A DNA stretch of 64,000 nt from PALSA-610 sp038239145 (GTDB lineage Bacteria; Actinomycetota; Acidimicrobiia; IMCC26256; PALSA-610), in assembly GCA_038239145.1 (NCBI GenBank), contig JBBSFB010000016.1, positions 1 through 64,000 of the forward strand, given 5' to 3'. The notes beneath the pieces were generated by a model. It made no database searches. It worked only from the letters and a program-made list of their open reading frames with translations, and was not told where the DNA came from. The position numbers and the translations under genes are program-made. Of the stretch, positions 56,816 through 64,000 are shown piece after piece. Every line of letters begins with the position of its first letter. The first letter of the stretch is position 1.

Positions 56816-57544
56816 ATGCACCCCTTGGATCCCCCCGCAGCGGTCTCAGGTCTCTCGCACCTCGTCGTGCCCAACGAGGAGTTGGATGCGACGTTGCAAC
56901 GCGTTGCCGATCTGGCATGCCAAGAGGTCGACGGGTGCGACATGGCGGGTATCACGCTCCTGCGCGACGGCGTGGCGGTCACCGCGGTGTTCACCGATCC
57001 CGAGGCACCCGAGATCGACACCGCCCAGTACGAATCCGGCAGCGGTCCCTGTCTCGAGGCGTTCCGCACCGGCGTGGTGCTCCAGATCGAGGACACGGCG
57101 ACGGAGCCGCGCTGGCCCCAGTTCTGCAAACAGGCCGCCGCGCACGGCGTGCAGAGCACGATGTCGTTGCCGCTCGTCGTCGGCGACACCGCGCTCGGCG
57201 CGCTCAACCTCTATTCCAAGCAACCCCGAGGTTTCAGCGAGCAGGCGACCGCCCTCGTCTTCGCCGCGCAGGCCGCAGTCGTGCTCGCGAACTCACAGGC
57301 CTATTGGGCCGCGCACCACCTCTCGGGCCAGCTGGAGGTCGCGCTGACGTCGCGCGCCGCCATCGAGCAGGCGAAGGGGATCTTGATGGCGACCCGCCGG
57401 TGCAACGCCGACGAGGCGTTCGAGATCCTGCGGACCCAGTCGAACACGACGAACCGCAAGCTCCGCGACGTCGCCGGCGATGTCATCCTGAGCATCGAAT
57501 CCGTCGGCGACGATCAGCGCGACCCTACGGCTCCTCCCGCCTGA
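56816..57544 (+). CDS. GAF-ANTAR transcription antitermination regulator
   Basis: A 242-residue protein. A GAF domain at about 20-160 (CDMAGITLLRDGVAVTAVFT) senses a ligand. The C-terminal ANTAR domain (about 170-225: SRAAIEQAKGILMATRRCNA then DEAFEILRTQSNTTNRKLRD) binds dual-hairpin RNA to prevent termination. ATG has an ACAGGAG site 5 bp upstream. Its end overlaps the convergent BrkB-like gene by 20 bp. Its RNA targets are not identified in this window. Confidence 0.92.
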   Translation: MHPLDPPAAVSGLSHLVVPNEELDATLQRVADLACQEVDGCDMAGITLLRDGVAVTAVFTDPEAPEIDTAQYESGSGPCLEAFRTGVVLQIEDTATEPRWPQFCKQAAAHGVQSTMSLPLVVGDTALGALNLYSKQPRGFSEQATALVFAAQAAVVLANSQAYWAAHHLSGQLEVALTSRAAIEQAKGILMATRRCNADEAFEILRTQSNTTNRKLRDVAGDVILSIESVGDDQRDPTAPPA

Positions 57545-58517
57545 CGCTTCTCCGGCGCGCCATTGCGGATGGCCGCGTGCGGGTAGCGTCGAGAGACAAA
57601 CCGCTGACCTCGGCGCTCCCATCGACACCGCCGTCGGCGCGCGCGTCGGCTTCGGTCGGCTCGGTTGTCGGCAGCGCCCGCGGCCAGAGGCCGTGAGCGA
57701 GGACCGGATTGAGCTCGGCCGAGTAGAGCGTGATCTTGGCCAGGAGCAGCAGGTACGTCACGACACCGATCACGGAGGCGAACGCTCCGTAGGTGTTGGT
57801 CGAGTTCCGCAACTGATGCTGGATCAGCCCGCTCCCGATCGTGGTCAAAGCGGTGAATGCGATCCCGGCACTGATCGCACCGGGCAGCAGTTGTTTCGGG
57901 GGGCCCACTTGCGGTGTCAGCGTCCAGAACGCGGCGAAGTAGAAGCCGATGTTGGCGAACACCATCGCGACGATGATCACCACCCGGAGCAGCCAGAACC
58001 GGTTGTCACCGGTTGCGACAGTGTCGACGAACGCGTTCGCGAGGAACGCCACCGCGATGATGCCAAGACCGCTGAGGCTTCGCAGCAAGCGGGGTATGAA
58101 GCCCGGGAGCGTAACCCGGCGAACGTTCCAGACCGCGGCCATCGACTGTTCCGCGGTCTGCGTCACTCCTTGCGCGCCGTACACGAGCCCGAGGATGCCG
58201 ACGACGAGTGCGAACGGGCTGCCGTGCAGGTTCGAGCCCCCGTTCCCCGGACTGAACTGCGTACCGATCACCGGGAACTGATGCAGCGTGTTGACGACGG
58301 AGTTCCCGAGCGAGCTCACGCCGATGAAACCGAAGATGGTGATGATGACGAGCAGGAGCGGATAGATCGCAGTGAAGCCATACCAACCGAGCGCGACGAC
58401 GTAGAGGTTCGTGTTGTCGTCGCCGAACTTGCGCAACACCGCGTACGTCACTCCGGCAACGCGATTGCGGCGCTGCCACCCGTCGAGGGTCAAGAGCAAC
58501 CGTTTGACGATTGTCAC
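57525..58517 (-). CDS. YihY/BrkB-family inner membrane protein
   Basis: A 330-residue membrane protein with six hydrophobic segments and a polar C-terminal tail. The YihY pattern is clear: NLYVVALGWYGFTAIYPLLL, ALVVGILGLVYGAQGVTQTA, WNVRRVTLPGFIPRLLRSLS, and ASVIGVVTYLLLLAKITLYS then AELNPVLA. Some members were once called ribonuclease BN by mistake; the actual role is unknown. GTG start. No obvious ribosome-binding site precedes it. Confidence 0.9.
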   Translation of the reverse strand: MTIVKRLLLTLDGWQRRNRVAGVTYAVLRKFGDDNTNLYVVALGWYGFTAIYPLLLVIITIFGFIGVSSLGNSVVNTLHQFPVIGTQFSPGNGGSNLHGSPFALVVGILGLVYGAQGVTQTAEQSMAAVWNVRRVTLPGFIPRLLRSLSGLGIIAVAFLANAFVDTVATGDNRFWLLRVVIIVAMVFANIGFYFAAFWTLTPQVGPPKQLLPGAISAGIAFTALTTIGSGLIQHQLRNSTNTYGAFASVIGVVTYLLLLAKITLYSAELNPVLAHGLWPRALPTTEPTEADARADGGVDGSAEVSGLSLDATRTRPSAMARRRSVRREEP

Positions 58518-58830
58518 GCGACGCTCGTCGTAGGCATACGTCCCGCTCTACCCGCCCGGCGCCGGCGATGAACCGGATCGGCGGTGCCGGCGGCTCAGGT
58601 TCGAACCGGACCCGACCTTCGACGAGTGCTACCGCGAGGTCGCCAAGGCTCGAGCGTTCGGTGTTGGCCCGGTCCATCATGAGGTCGATCGCGTCGTCAG
58701 CGGCGCACCCGGCCTGATCCGAGACGCACGCAACGGCCGCCTCGAATCGGTCGACCGCGGTGAACGACGCACCGGGACAGAGCCGACGACCCGGATCGAA
58801 GTCCCGGCATCGGCGGTCGTACTCCGTTTC
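58518..58830 (-). other. Possible decayed ANTAR-like coding stretch
   Basis: The minus strand reads AVDRFEAAVACVSDQAGCAA then DDAIDLMMDRANTERSSLGD and LAVALVEGRVRFEPEP, which resembles an ANTAR domain. No ATG, GTG or TTG in the same frame lies close upstream, and the frame runs on into the BrkB gene without a stop; a TAG in the next frame near 58552 would end it naturally. It is either a remnant or a frameshifted gene. From 58831 to 58952 I see nothing clear. Confidence 0.3.
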
Positions 58831-58952
58831 CGCAGCGGTTCCACGTTCGCCCCCAAGACGTCGGGATTTCACCGGCGGCGGCCCACTGCTCAAGCCGCCG
58901 CCCGAAATACCGTGCCGGCGACGCCTCCAGATCCCCTTTTCGCGCGGGTCCG

Positions 58953-59018
58953 TCAGCGCAGGGCGAGGACTATCAGCAGGATCACGAACAGTGCGGCAAT
59001 ACCGATGGGGACGTGCAT
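58953..59018 (-). CDS. 21-residue single-helix membrane peptide
   Basis: ATG at 59018 with GGGAG 6 bp upstream encodes MHVPIGIAALFVILLIVLAL followed by Arg and TGA: one membrane helix with a charged end. Too short for automatic calling. Small hydrophobic peptides of this form occur in actinobacteria with unknown roles. Confidence 0.4.
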   Translation of the reverse strand: MHVPIGIAALFVILLIVLALR

Positions 59019-59188
59019 GCGGGGCTCCCTTCCGGCCGGCGCCCTCGCTATGACGCTCCCCGCGTGGAGCCGACGCCAAACGAAAGCCTGGAAGACCTCC
59101 AACCGCTTCCTGCCGACAGTTCGGAGCGTCCGGGCGGAAGACTGCTGCTGCGCGATCCCGGCCGGTAGCCGTACCATTGGGCTCGCTT

Positions 59189-59262
59189 GCGCCCGTAGCT
59201 CAGTTGGATAGAGCGACGGCCTTCTAAGCCGTGGGTCGCAGGTTCGAATCCTGCCGGGCGCG
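59189..59262 (+). tRNA. tRNA-Arg (anticodon TCT)
   Basis: A full cloverleaf: acceptor GCGCCCG/CGGGCGC with discriminator G, D-arm GCTC/GAGC, anticodon stem ACGGC/GCCGT with loop CTTCTAA (anticodon TCT), and T-arm GCAGG-TTCGAAT-CCTGC. CCA is not encoded. It decodes AGA. A decayed integrase gene ends 28 bp downstream, so its 3' end is a likely integration site. Confidence 0.95.
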
Positions 59263-59289
59263 CAAGAGTCATCGCAGGTGAGAGGTGAT

Positions 59290-60336
59290 TTACGCCTCTT
59301 TCGCGTGTAGATCAATGACCTGCGCAACCGCCGAAGTCCGCGCGAGGTCCGCGCGCTCATCCGCGGAAGCCCGCGCGGCCGCGTCGATGCGGTCGGCGAC
59401 CGCGTCGAGATCGTCGGGGAACAAGTGGCCGTAGCGGTCCAGCGTCATCGCCGCGGACGCGTGGCCGAGCATCTGCTGAACGGCCTTCACGTTCGCACCA
59501 GAGGCGATAGCGATGGAAGCTGCCGTGTGGCGCAGCTCGTGCGGAACGAGCCGCGGTACAGCGGCGCTTTCTTCTCGCCCATCTGCTCGACATACGTGCC
59601 GAGCCCGACCCGAGACGCACGCGGGATTCCACACGCGGCGCCGGAAGTTGTTCGAGCGGAGCACGTCGCCGCGGGAAGACGTGAACACGAGATCGTCGCC
59701 ACTGCGTCCCGCGAGATGTTCGACGAGATGGGTCTCGCAGGAACTTGGTCACGACGACCGCGCGCGCTTCATGCGACTTCGGGGTGCCGAACACAGCCCG
59801 ACCGTTGATCTCGGTTACGGCCTCCGCGATGGTCAAACGTCCGCGCCGGGTGTCGACCCGCTTGACGCGCAACGCCGCGGCCTCGCCGAACCGGAGTCCG
59901 CAGTAGCCGAGCACCAGCGCGAAAAGCTCGTAGTCGTCGCAGGCGCGCGAGAGGTAGGCAAGCTGCGCGTGCGTGAGGTACTTCCGCTCCGACTGAGGGA
60001 GGCGCGGAAGGTCAACGCCTGCCGCAGGATTCGACGTTATCCGGCGGTCGCGTACGGCAGCGTCGAGCATCGCGAGAGCACGTAGTGGGCGTGCCGAGTC
60101 CGCTGCGCGGAAAGCGGCTGGGCCCGCATCGAGGCGACCCAGGCGACGACTTCAGCATTGCGGACGCGAACGAGAGGGACCGTTTCCCAGCGCGGCAGTA
60201 CCTGCGATCGAAGCAAGGACTCGTAGCTCGCGATCGTCTTCGGTTTGAGTTGCACGCGCCCCGAGATCCACGTTTCCGCGGCGACCCACAGTTGGCTGCG
60301 CGAGAAAGGACCTGGAGGGCGGCGAAGCCCGGACAC
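59290..60336 (-). pseudogene. Tyrosine-type integrase, decayed
   Basis: A phage-type site-specific recombinase in several frames. From 60336: WISGRVQLKPKTIASYESLL (core-binding domain). A frameshift near 60070 leads to MLDAAVRDRRITSNPAAGVD and the first catalytic arginine in GLRFGEAAALR. A second near 59737 leads to HLVEHLAGRSGDDLVFTSSR. A compensated pair around 59580-59630 surrounds GLGTYVEQMGEKKAPLYRG. The end has HELRHTA and LGHASAAMTLDRYGH, the remaining catalytic residues. At least four shifts make it inactive. It sits beside tRNA-Arg in the usual att-adjacent position. Confidence 0.88.
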
Positions 60337-60505
60337 GGCAACAGGCCCTCGCCCAGGCGCGCATCCGTGCCCGACGCGCGTGTCGTAGAAAGTCCGCGAA
60401 AAGTCCGCGCGGATTTTCGCTAGACCAACACTGCCGGCGTTTGCAAACGACGAAAGCGCAGCTCAGAGTGCGTATCACCCGGAGCGCCAGTCACTACGCG
60501 TGCCC

Positions 60506-60552
60506 CAAATCAGTTTAAGAAACCGATGCTCTATCCCCTGAGCTACGGGGGA
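60506..60552 (-). pseudogene. Truncated tRNA (5' half only)
   Basis: On the minus strand TCCCCCG-TA-GCTC...GAGC is followed by an anticodon arm TCGGT-TTCTTAA-ACTGA, matching the 5' part of a tRNA (anticodon would read CTT; it may derive from tRNA-Arg CCT or tRNA-Lys). The T-arm and 3' acceptor are missing, so it is not functional. Confidence 0.6.
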
Positions 60553-60622
60553 CGAGGGCAACGTGCTCTGACCTGCGGTTTTGCCCGTTCGGCAGTGGAT
60601 GTGACGCCCTAACGGTAGCGAG

Positions 60623-60844
60623 TTGACGTCCACCCTGACGGATTCCACGCGTTCTGCGATCGTCGGGCGTAACGAAAGGCGAGCGTCCGACGCCTACGAC
60701 ATCTTTCGCCTCGTCGAAAGCTACGACCGGGACGGTGGTGTCGCAGATGCTCTCAACGAAGGCTCGCACGGCCTCGCCAAAGTGATGCACGAACTCGCCG
60801 CCGAGAGACAGTCTCGGTCGCGTTCACCGACCTCGCAGACATGA
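60623..60844 (+). pseudogene. Fragment resembling a nucleotidyltransferase-like protein
   Basis: A 73-codon open stretch reads RNERRASDAYDIFRLVESYD and ADALNEGSHGLAKVMHELAA, a pattern like the C-terminal part of AbiEii/nucleotidyltransferase-type proteins. The rest of such a protein is absent on both sides. Probably a truncated accessory gene. Confidence 0.35.
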
Positions 60845-60919
60845 TCTCACCGAGGCGAACGGCAAAATCGGCGCCGCGCGGGCGAGTCCGAATCAACGCG
60901 ACAGTGCCGTCTTCCCGGC

Positions 60920-60948
60920 GCGCATCTGCGCAGCATCGGCAGATGCGC
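60920..60948 (-). terminator. Hairpin after the PilZ-signal peptidase gene
   Basis: A perfect 10 bp stem GCGCATCTGC/GCAGATGCGC with a 9 nt loop begins 4 bp past the stop codon at 60952. It is the strongest hairpin of this part of the window. No T-tract follows on the minus strand. Confidence 0.6.
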
Positions 60949-60951
60949 AGC

Positions 60952-63189
60952 TCATCCGATGCTTGCGTGATCGTCGGCGCGGGTCGGTCGTTCGGATCGG
61001 CTCCCGGTCGCGGCGACGACGATGGCGACGCCGAGCGCCACGCTGATCAATCCGAGTATCCACCGCGCGTATGGCGAGCCGAGATCGGTCACGGCGCGGC
61101 CGATACGTGTAATCGTCCAGTCGACCCGCGCGACGATCGCCGACGGTGCTCTGGTGAAGTACTCGCTCGTATCGTTCGCGTCGCCGCGCGTCTCGATCTG
61201 CACGGCGTTGCCACTGGGCGCGATGTGACGGACCCTGTGCGTCAGCAGCTCGCCCGTCTCCGGATCCTCGAGCGTGACAATGGCGCCGGTCTGGAGGTCT
61301 GCGGCCCGCGTCCACTCGACCACGACGACGTCACCGACGACCAGCGTCGGCGCCATCGAGGCGCTCCGCACGATGAGAGGCCGGTAACCGAGCCCGAGCA
61401 GCGTCAGCGTCGCGAGCGCGACCGCGGCGGTCGCCCCGACGACGAAGAGCTCGACGCGGCCGATCACGCGCCGCACGATGTCGGCGCGCGAACCCTCATC
61501 GTCCAGCACGGTCCGACTCTCGCGTACTCCGGCAGCGGGACTTATCCGTGGCGTCGTGACTCCCGCTGCCGAGAACAGCTCCCGGATCCAGCGCACGCGA
61601 TTCGCATGATCCATCGAAAGCGACAGGCCGACGATCGCGCCGAGTGGAGTCGCTCGTCGACCTGCGACAACGGCTGTCGTCTGGAATGCCGTCGCGTCCG
61701 AGAAGACCATCGAGATCGACACCACCGAGCCGCGACCCATCTCGGGAAGCTGACCCATCACCGCCAGCCCCTGGGGTGAGGCGTTCACCGCGCGAGCCGG
61801 ATGCCCGTCGACGAGGACCGCTATGTCGGTCGGGAGGCGGTACGCACTCCGTTCCCACGCTCGCTTGCCGATCGCGCGCACCGCAAACAACCACATCACC
61901 ACGAGCTCGATGATCGCGACCGCAACGGGAACGTCCACAGAGTGATTGGCAACCGGCGCCCGGTCGATGACCGCGACCGTGGTGAGGAGACTCAGCACGA
62001 GCGCGGCGGCGAGTAGCGGCTGGTCAGGGACGCGAAAGTGGCTCGCGCCTACGCGCCCGGTGACCGCCGAGGAAATCGCGACGATGGACCCCGGTGCGTC
62101 GTACGCCGTGGCCCGGGCCTCGCGCAGAGGATGCAGCTCGACGCGATACGACACCCGGCTCGCGACCCAACGCGCCGCGGCCACGAGGGCCGCGCACCCG
62201 AAGAACAGTGGAGGTGGGCATCGAAGCGGAAAGCGACCCGACCACGCGATGCCCAGTGGAATCAACGTCCAGATCACGAGCGACCAGCCCGACAGCTCGC
62301 GGGACAACGCGATCGCGGCCGCCAACCGGGCACGTGTCCGACCGGTCTGCGTTGCGCCGGCAAGATCCGCGACTGCGCCGCGTCTGCGCAAGAGCTCCGT
62401 GGGCCAAAACGGGGGGGCGTCAGCGGGTGCAGCCCGACGGGCTACCGCTTCGCACAAATCGATGCCGCGGAACCCGCGCGATCTCTGCACGCGCATCCAC
62501 GCGCCCCAGGGCACTCCGGGCTCGAACGACAGCGCGCGTGCGAGATCGGAGCGCACGATGGTCGCATCGGGCTCCCAGACATCGGCGCCCGCGGCGCGCA
62601 CTTGCGATCGCCCGCGAGCGCGCAGCAGTTCGCGCTCCGGGGGGGCGAATCTGTCGGCGTTGAACGACGGCGCCGATCCGACCGCCCAGCCGATGTCGTC
62701 GCGGAGCTGCCCGGCCGCGGCCGCGCACGCATCCGAGACCGGAAACGCACTCGCGGAAACGAACAACATGGCATGGGTCGTGATCGACTCGATCGCGTTG
62801 GCAAGCGCCTCCTCGAGCGTCGGCGCGACATAGACGCTGAGGTCGAGGTGCGCCTCGAGCTCGTCGAGAAGATCGCGATTGCGCGTCGAAAGGACGACCG
62901 TCGGCCCTGCTTGTGCAGCCAGCACGATGCTCGGTCGCGCTACCTCGTCGGATTCGGCCCCGAGCCGCACGACGGTCGTCACCGAACCCGTGCGGCGTGC
63001 GGGAGGCGGTGGGAGTACGAGGCGGCGGGAGAAGGCGTCGACGGCGAACGCGACGCCGCCCCACCCGATCCCGACGAACACCAGCGCGCCGACGATCGCA
63101 TCCGCCGGGCGGAGCAAAACCGCCGTCGCGCCGGTCAGAACGACCGACGCGACGGCGACGAGCAGTTCAAAGGCCCGCGCCGGTCTCAC
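60952..63189 (-). CDS. BcsA-like/PilZ/SipW-type signal peptidase fusion
   Basis: A 745-residue membrane protein in three parts. Residues 1-440 follow the layout of cellulose synthase BcsA: two N-terminal helices, a cytoplasmic glycosyltransferase-like region (about 70-300) without intact DxD, TED or QxxRW motifs, then helices around 302-345 and 385-440. Residues about 443-542 are a PilZ domain with RxxxR (R447-R451) and NxSxxG (N469-S471-G474), the c-di-GMP-binding motifs. After a helix near 580-600 comes a signal peptidase of ER/archaeal/SipW type: serine S611 in SASMAPT, H651 in LLTHRV, and GDAND near 669-673. GTG overlaps the stop of the upstream surface-protein gene. Confidence 0.82.
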   Translation of the reverse strand: MRPARAFELLVAVASVVLTGATAVLLRPADAIVGALVFVGIGWGGVAFAVDAFSRRLVLPPPPARRTGSVTTVVRLGAESDEVARPSIVLAAQAGPTVVLSTRNRDLLDELEAHLDLSVYVAPTLEEALANAIESITTHAMLFVSASAFPVSDACAAAAGQLRDDIGWAVGSAPSFNADRFAPPERELLRARGRSQVRAAGADVWEPDATIVRSDLARALSFEPGVPWGAWMRVQRSRGFRGIDLCEAVARRAAPADAPPFWPTELLRRRGAVADLAGATQTGRTRARLAAAIALSRELSGWSLVIWTLIPLGIAWSGRFPLRCPPPLFFGCAALVAAARWVASRVSYRVELHPLREARATAYDAPGSIVAISSAVTGRVGASHFRVPDQPLLAAALVLSLLTTVAVIDRAPVANHSVDVPVAVAIIELVVMWLFAVRAIGKRAWERSAYRLPTDIAVLVDGHPARAVNASPQGLAVMGQLPEMGRGSVVSISMVFSDATAFQTTAVVAGRRATPLGAIVGLSLSMDHANRVRWIRELFSAAGVTTPRISPAAGVRESRTVLDDEGSRADIVRRVIGRVELFVVGATAAVALATLTLLGLGYRPLIVRSASMAPTLVVGDVVVVEWTRAADLQTGAIVTLEDPETGELLTHRVRHIAPSGNAVQIETRGDANDTSEYFTRAPSAIVARVDWTITRIGRAVTDLGSPYARWILGLISVALGVAIVVAATGSRSERPTRADDHASIG

Positions 63190-64000
63190 GCCCAGTGCCG
63201 GCGCCGCCCGACGATCACCAGCGCGGCACCGCCCGCGAGCATCAGCGTGCCGAAGGCAATGAGCGGCAGCGACGCAGAACCGGTACGGGGCAAGGAATTC
63301 GAGCCGGTTCCGGCATCACGAGGCACGGGCACGATGGAGGTCGAGGTGGCTCCGAGCGGGAGGACGTTCGTCGGTGCCGTGCTCCCGGGCGACGTCGACG
63401 TCGCGCCTTCCATGCTCGACCCGGTCGTCGGAACGGTTATCGCATCTCTGGCTAGCGATGTCGTCGTGGAGGAAGGAACGGTCGTCGCCGTTGCGTGGGT
63501 TGGGGTCGTGCTCGTTGGTGCGACGGTCGGCGGCACGGTCGTCGGTGCGACGGTCGGCGGCACGGTCGTCGACTCTGTGGTCGGTGCGATGGTCGTCGAC
63601 TCTGTGGCCGGCGACGTCGTGGTCTCGTTCGGGACCGTGGGGGACGGAACAGTCGGTGTCGTGGTCGAGTTCGGCGCGGTCGACGTGCTCGTCGTGGTGG
63701 TGGAGTCAGCGATGGGCGCGCAGAATTGGACGTTCGAGACGTCGGGGTGGCTCCCGCTTCCGACGAGCGGGAGGCCGTCGTTCGAGAAGACGCCGTGGAA
63801 GCTGGGCGGGCTGAACGACATGATGACTGCGTTGGGACCACCCTTGACGATGACGTCCGCAATGGCGACCTCGGAGTCCCAGGTTCCGCCGGTCGCCGAC
63901 CCGCTCGTGATCGTCACGGCGTGCTCGTTTCCGTCGGGGCTCTCGAAGTTGTAGTTCCCGCCTTGGAACTCGAACTTCGCGACGAGTGTCGTCCCACTCG
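63186..64000 (-). CDS. LPXTG-type cell surface protein (5' end beyond the window)
   Basis: C-terminal 270 or so residues of a secreted protein; the frame is open to the window end. A folded part (VAKFEFQGGNYNFESPDGNE, then WDSEVAIADVIVKGGPNAV) is followed by a long Thr/Pro/Ser wall-spanning linker with tandem repeats. The sorting signal is SLPRTGSASLPLIAFGTLML, completed by a short helix and RRRHWA. Sortase would cut at LPRTG and attach it to the wall. The stop overlaps the start of the signal peptidase fusion. No sortase gene is seen within the window. Confidence 0.88.
   Translation of the reverse strand, partial: SGTTLVAKFEFQGGNYNFESPDGNEHAVTITSGSATGGTWDSEVAIADVIVKGGPNAVIMSFSPPSFHGVFSNDGLPLVGSGSHPDVSNVQFCAPIADSTTTTSTSTAPNSTTTPTVPSPTVPNETTTSPATESTTIAPTTESTTVPPTVAPTTVPPTVAPTSTTPTHATATTVPSSTTTSLARDAITVPTTGSSMEGATSTSPGSTAPTNVLPLGATSTSIVPVPRDAGTGSNSLPRTGSASLPLIAFGTLMLAGGAALVIVGRRRHWA
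63517..63570. repeat. Two perfect 27 bp tandem repeats in the wall linker
   Basis: Two identical 27 bp units (63517-63543 and 63544-63570) encode a nine-residue Thr/Pro/Val repeat. A related unit at 63571-63597 follows. They lie in the Thr/Pro-rich linker, where copy number can change by slippage. Confidence 0.85.

Larger units (their letters stand above)
60337..60951. other. Remnant region without intact genes
   Basis: This 615 bp contains a direct repeat of AGTCCGCG (60391 and 60402), a truncated tRNA-like sequence (60506-60552), a fragment of a larger gene (60623-60844) and a hairpin (60920-60948). It appears to be the decayed part of an integrated element. Confidence 0.6.

Noticed and set aside
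60391..60409. Direct repeats of AGTCCGCG as a CRISPR-like or iteron array
   Set aside because: Only two short copies with a 3 nt spacer; no array structure and no cas or replication genes in the window.
60841..61779. 312-codon plus-strand frame and 62038-63954 plus-strand frame
   Set aside because: They are opposite the PilZ-signal peptidase and surface protein genes, whose frames carry recognisable motifs and a 4 bp overlap.

Overview
The window is high-GC DNA with dense, short-spaced genes and frequent ATGA/GTGA start-stop overlaps. Together with F420-type luciferase-like oxidoreductases, a TreS-maltokinase fusion, a GlgE pathway, GAF-ANTAR and RsbW/STAS partner-switching proteins, this points to an Actinomycetota chromosome, probably of the Acidimicrobiia type. 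The lineage is inferred; no rRNA is present.

Layout. 0-4.6 kb holds small enzymes, two response regulators and a FAD oxidoreductase. 4.6-10.5 kb is a signalling block: histidine kinase, orphan ABC ATPase and a receiver-cyclase on the minus strand, divergent from a cyclic-nucleotide-binding-domain protein and an MBL-fold hydrolase. 10.5-16.6 kb has a frameshifted membrane gene, a shortened FDOR-like protein, a winged-helix protein, the methionine pair metY-metX and a LigD-type ligase. 16.6-23.2 kb is a general-stress partner-switching island: SpoIIE-type phosphatase, three STAS antagonists, two RsbW-like proteins and a SigB/SigF-family sigma factor. 23.3-39.2 kb is mixed metabolism: CDF transporter, oxidoreductases, sulfatase, haloalkane dehalogenase, Nudix, MarR/YceI, amidohydrolase/IolB, MFS pump, two LLM oxidoreductases, a frameshifted nitronate monooxygenase and FtsH. 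40.2-56.3 kb is an alpha-glucan/trehalose region: glgX on minus, then glgE, treS-pep2, malQ, glgB, treZ and treY on plus. 56.3-59.0 kb carries a STAS protein, a GAF-ANTAR protein and a BrkB-like membrane protein. 59.2-60.9 kb is a decayed insertion next to tRNA-Arg. 60.9-64 kb encodes a surface protein with an LPXTG-type signal coupled to a very unusual 745-residue signal peptidase.

Two results stand out. First, seven sites resembling the actinobacterial SigB/SigF promoter (GTTT or GTTG, 15-17 nt, then GGGTAY or a one-base variant) lie in non-coding DNA, six of them in or just before the stress island and one at 39.5 kb. This suggests that the sigma factor encoded here controls its own regulators, a DNA repair ligase and several small unknown proteins. 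Second, the protein at 60952-63189 joins a degenerate BcsA-like membrane glycosyltransferase region, a PilZ domain with both c-di-GMP-binding motifs intact, and an ER/archaeal-type (SipW-like) signal peptidase. It is translationally coupled to an LPRTG surface protein. A c-di-GMP-responsive signal peptidase serving a surface protein would be a new type of system.

Broken genes (two frameshifts at 10.5-11.1 kb, one at 36.2 kb, about four in the integrase) are reported as seen. The first two could be sequencing errors.
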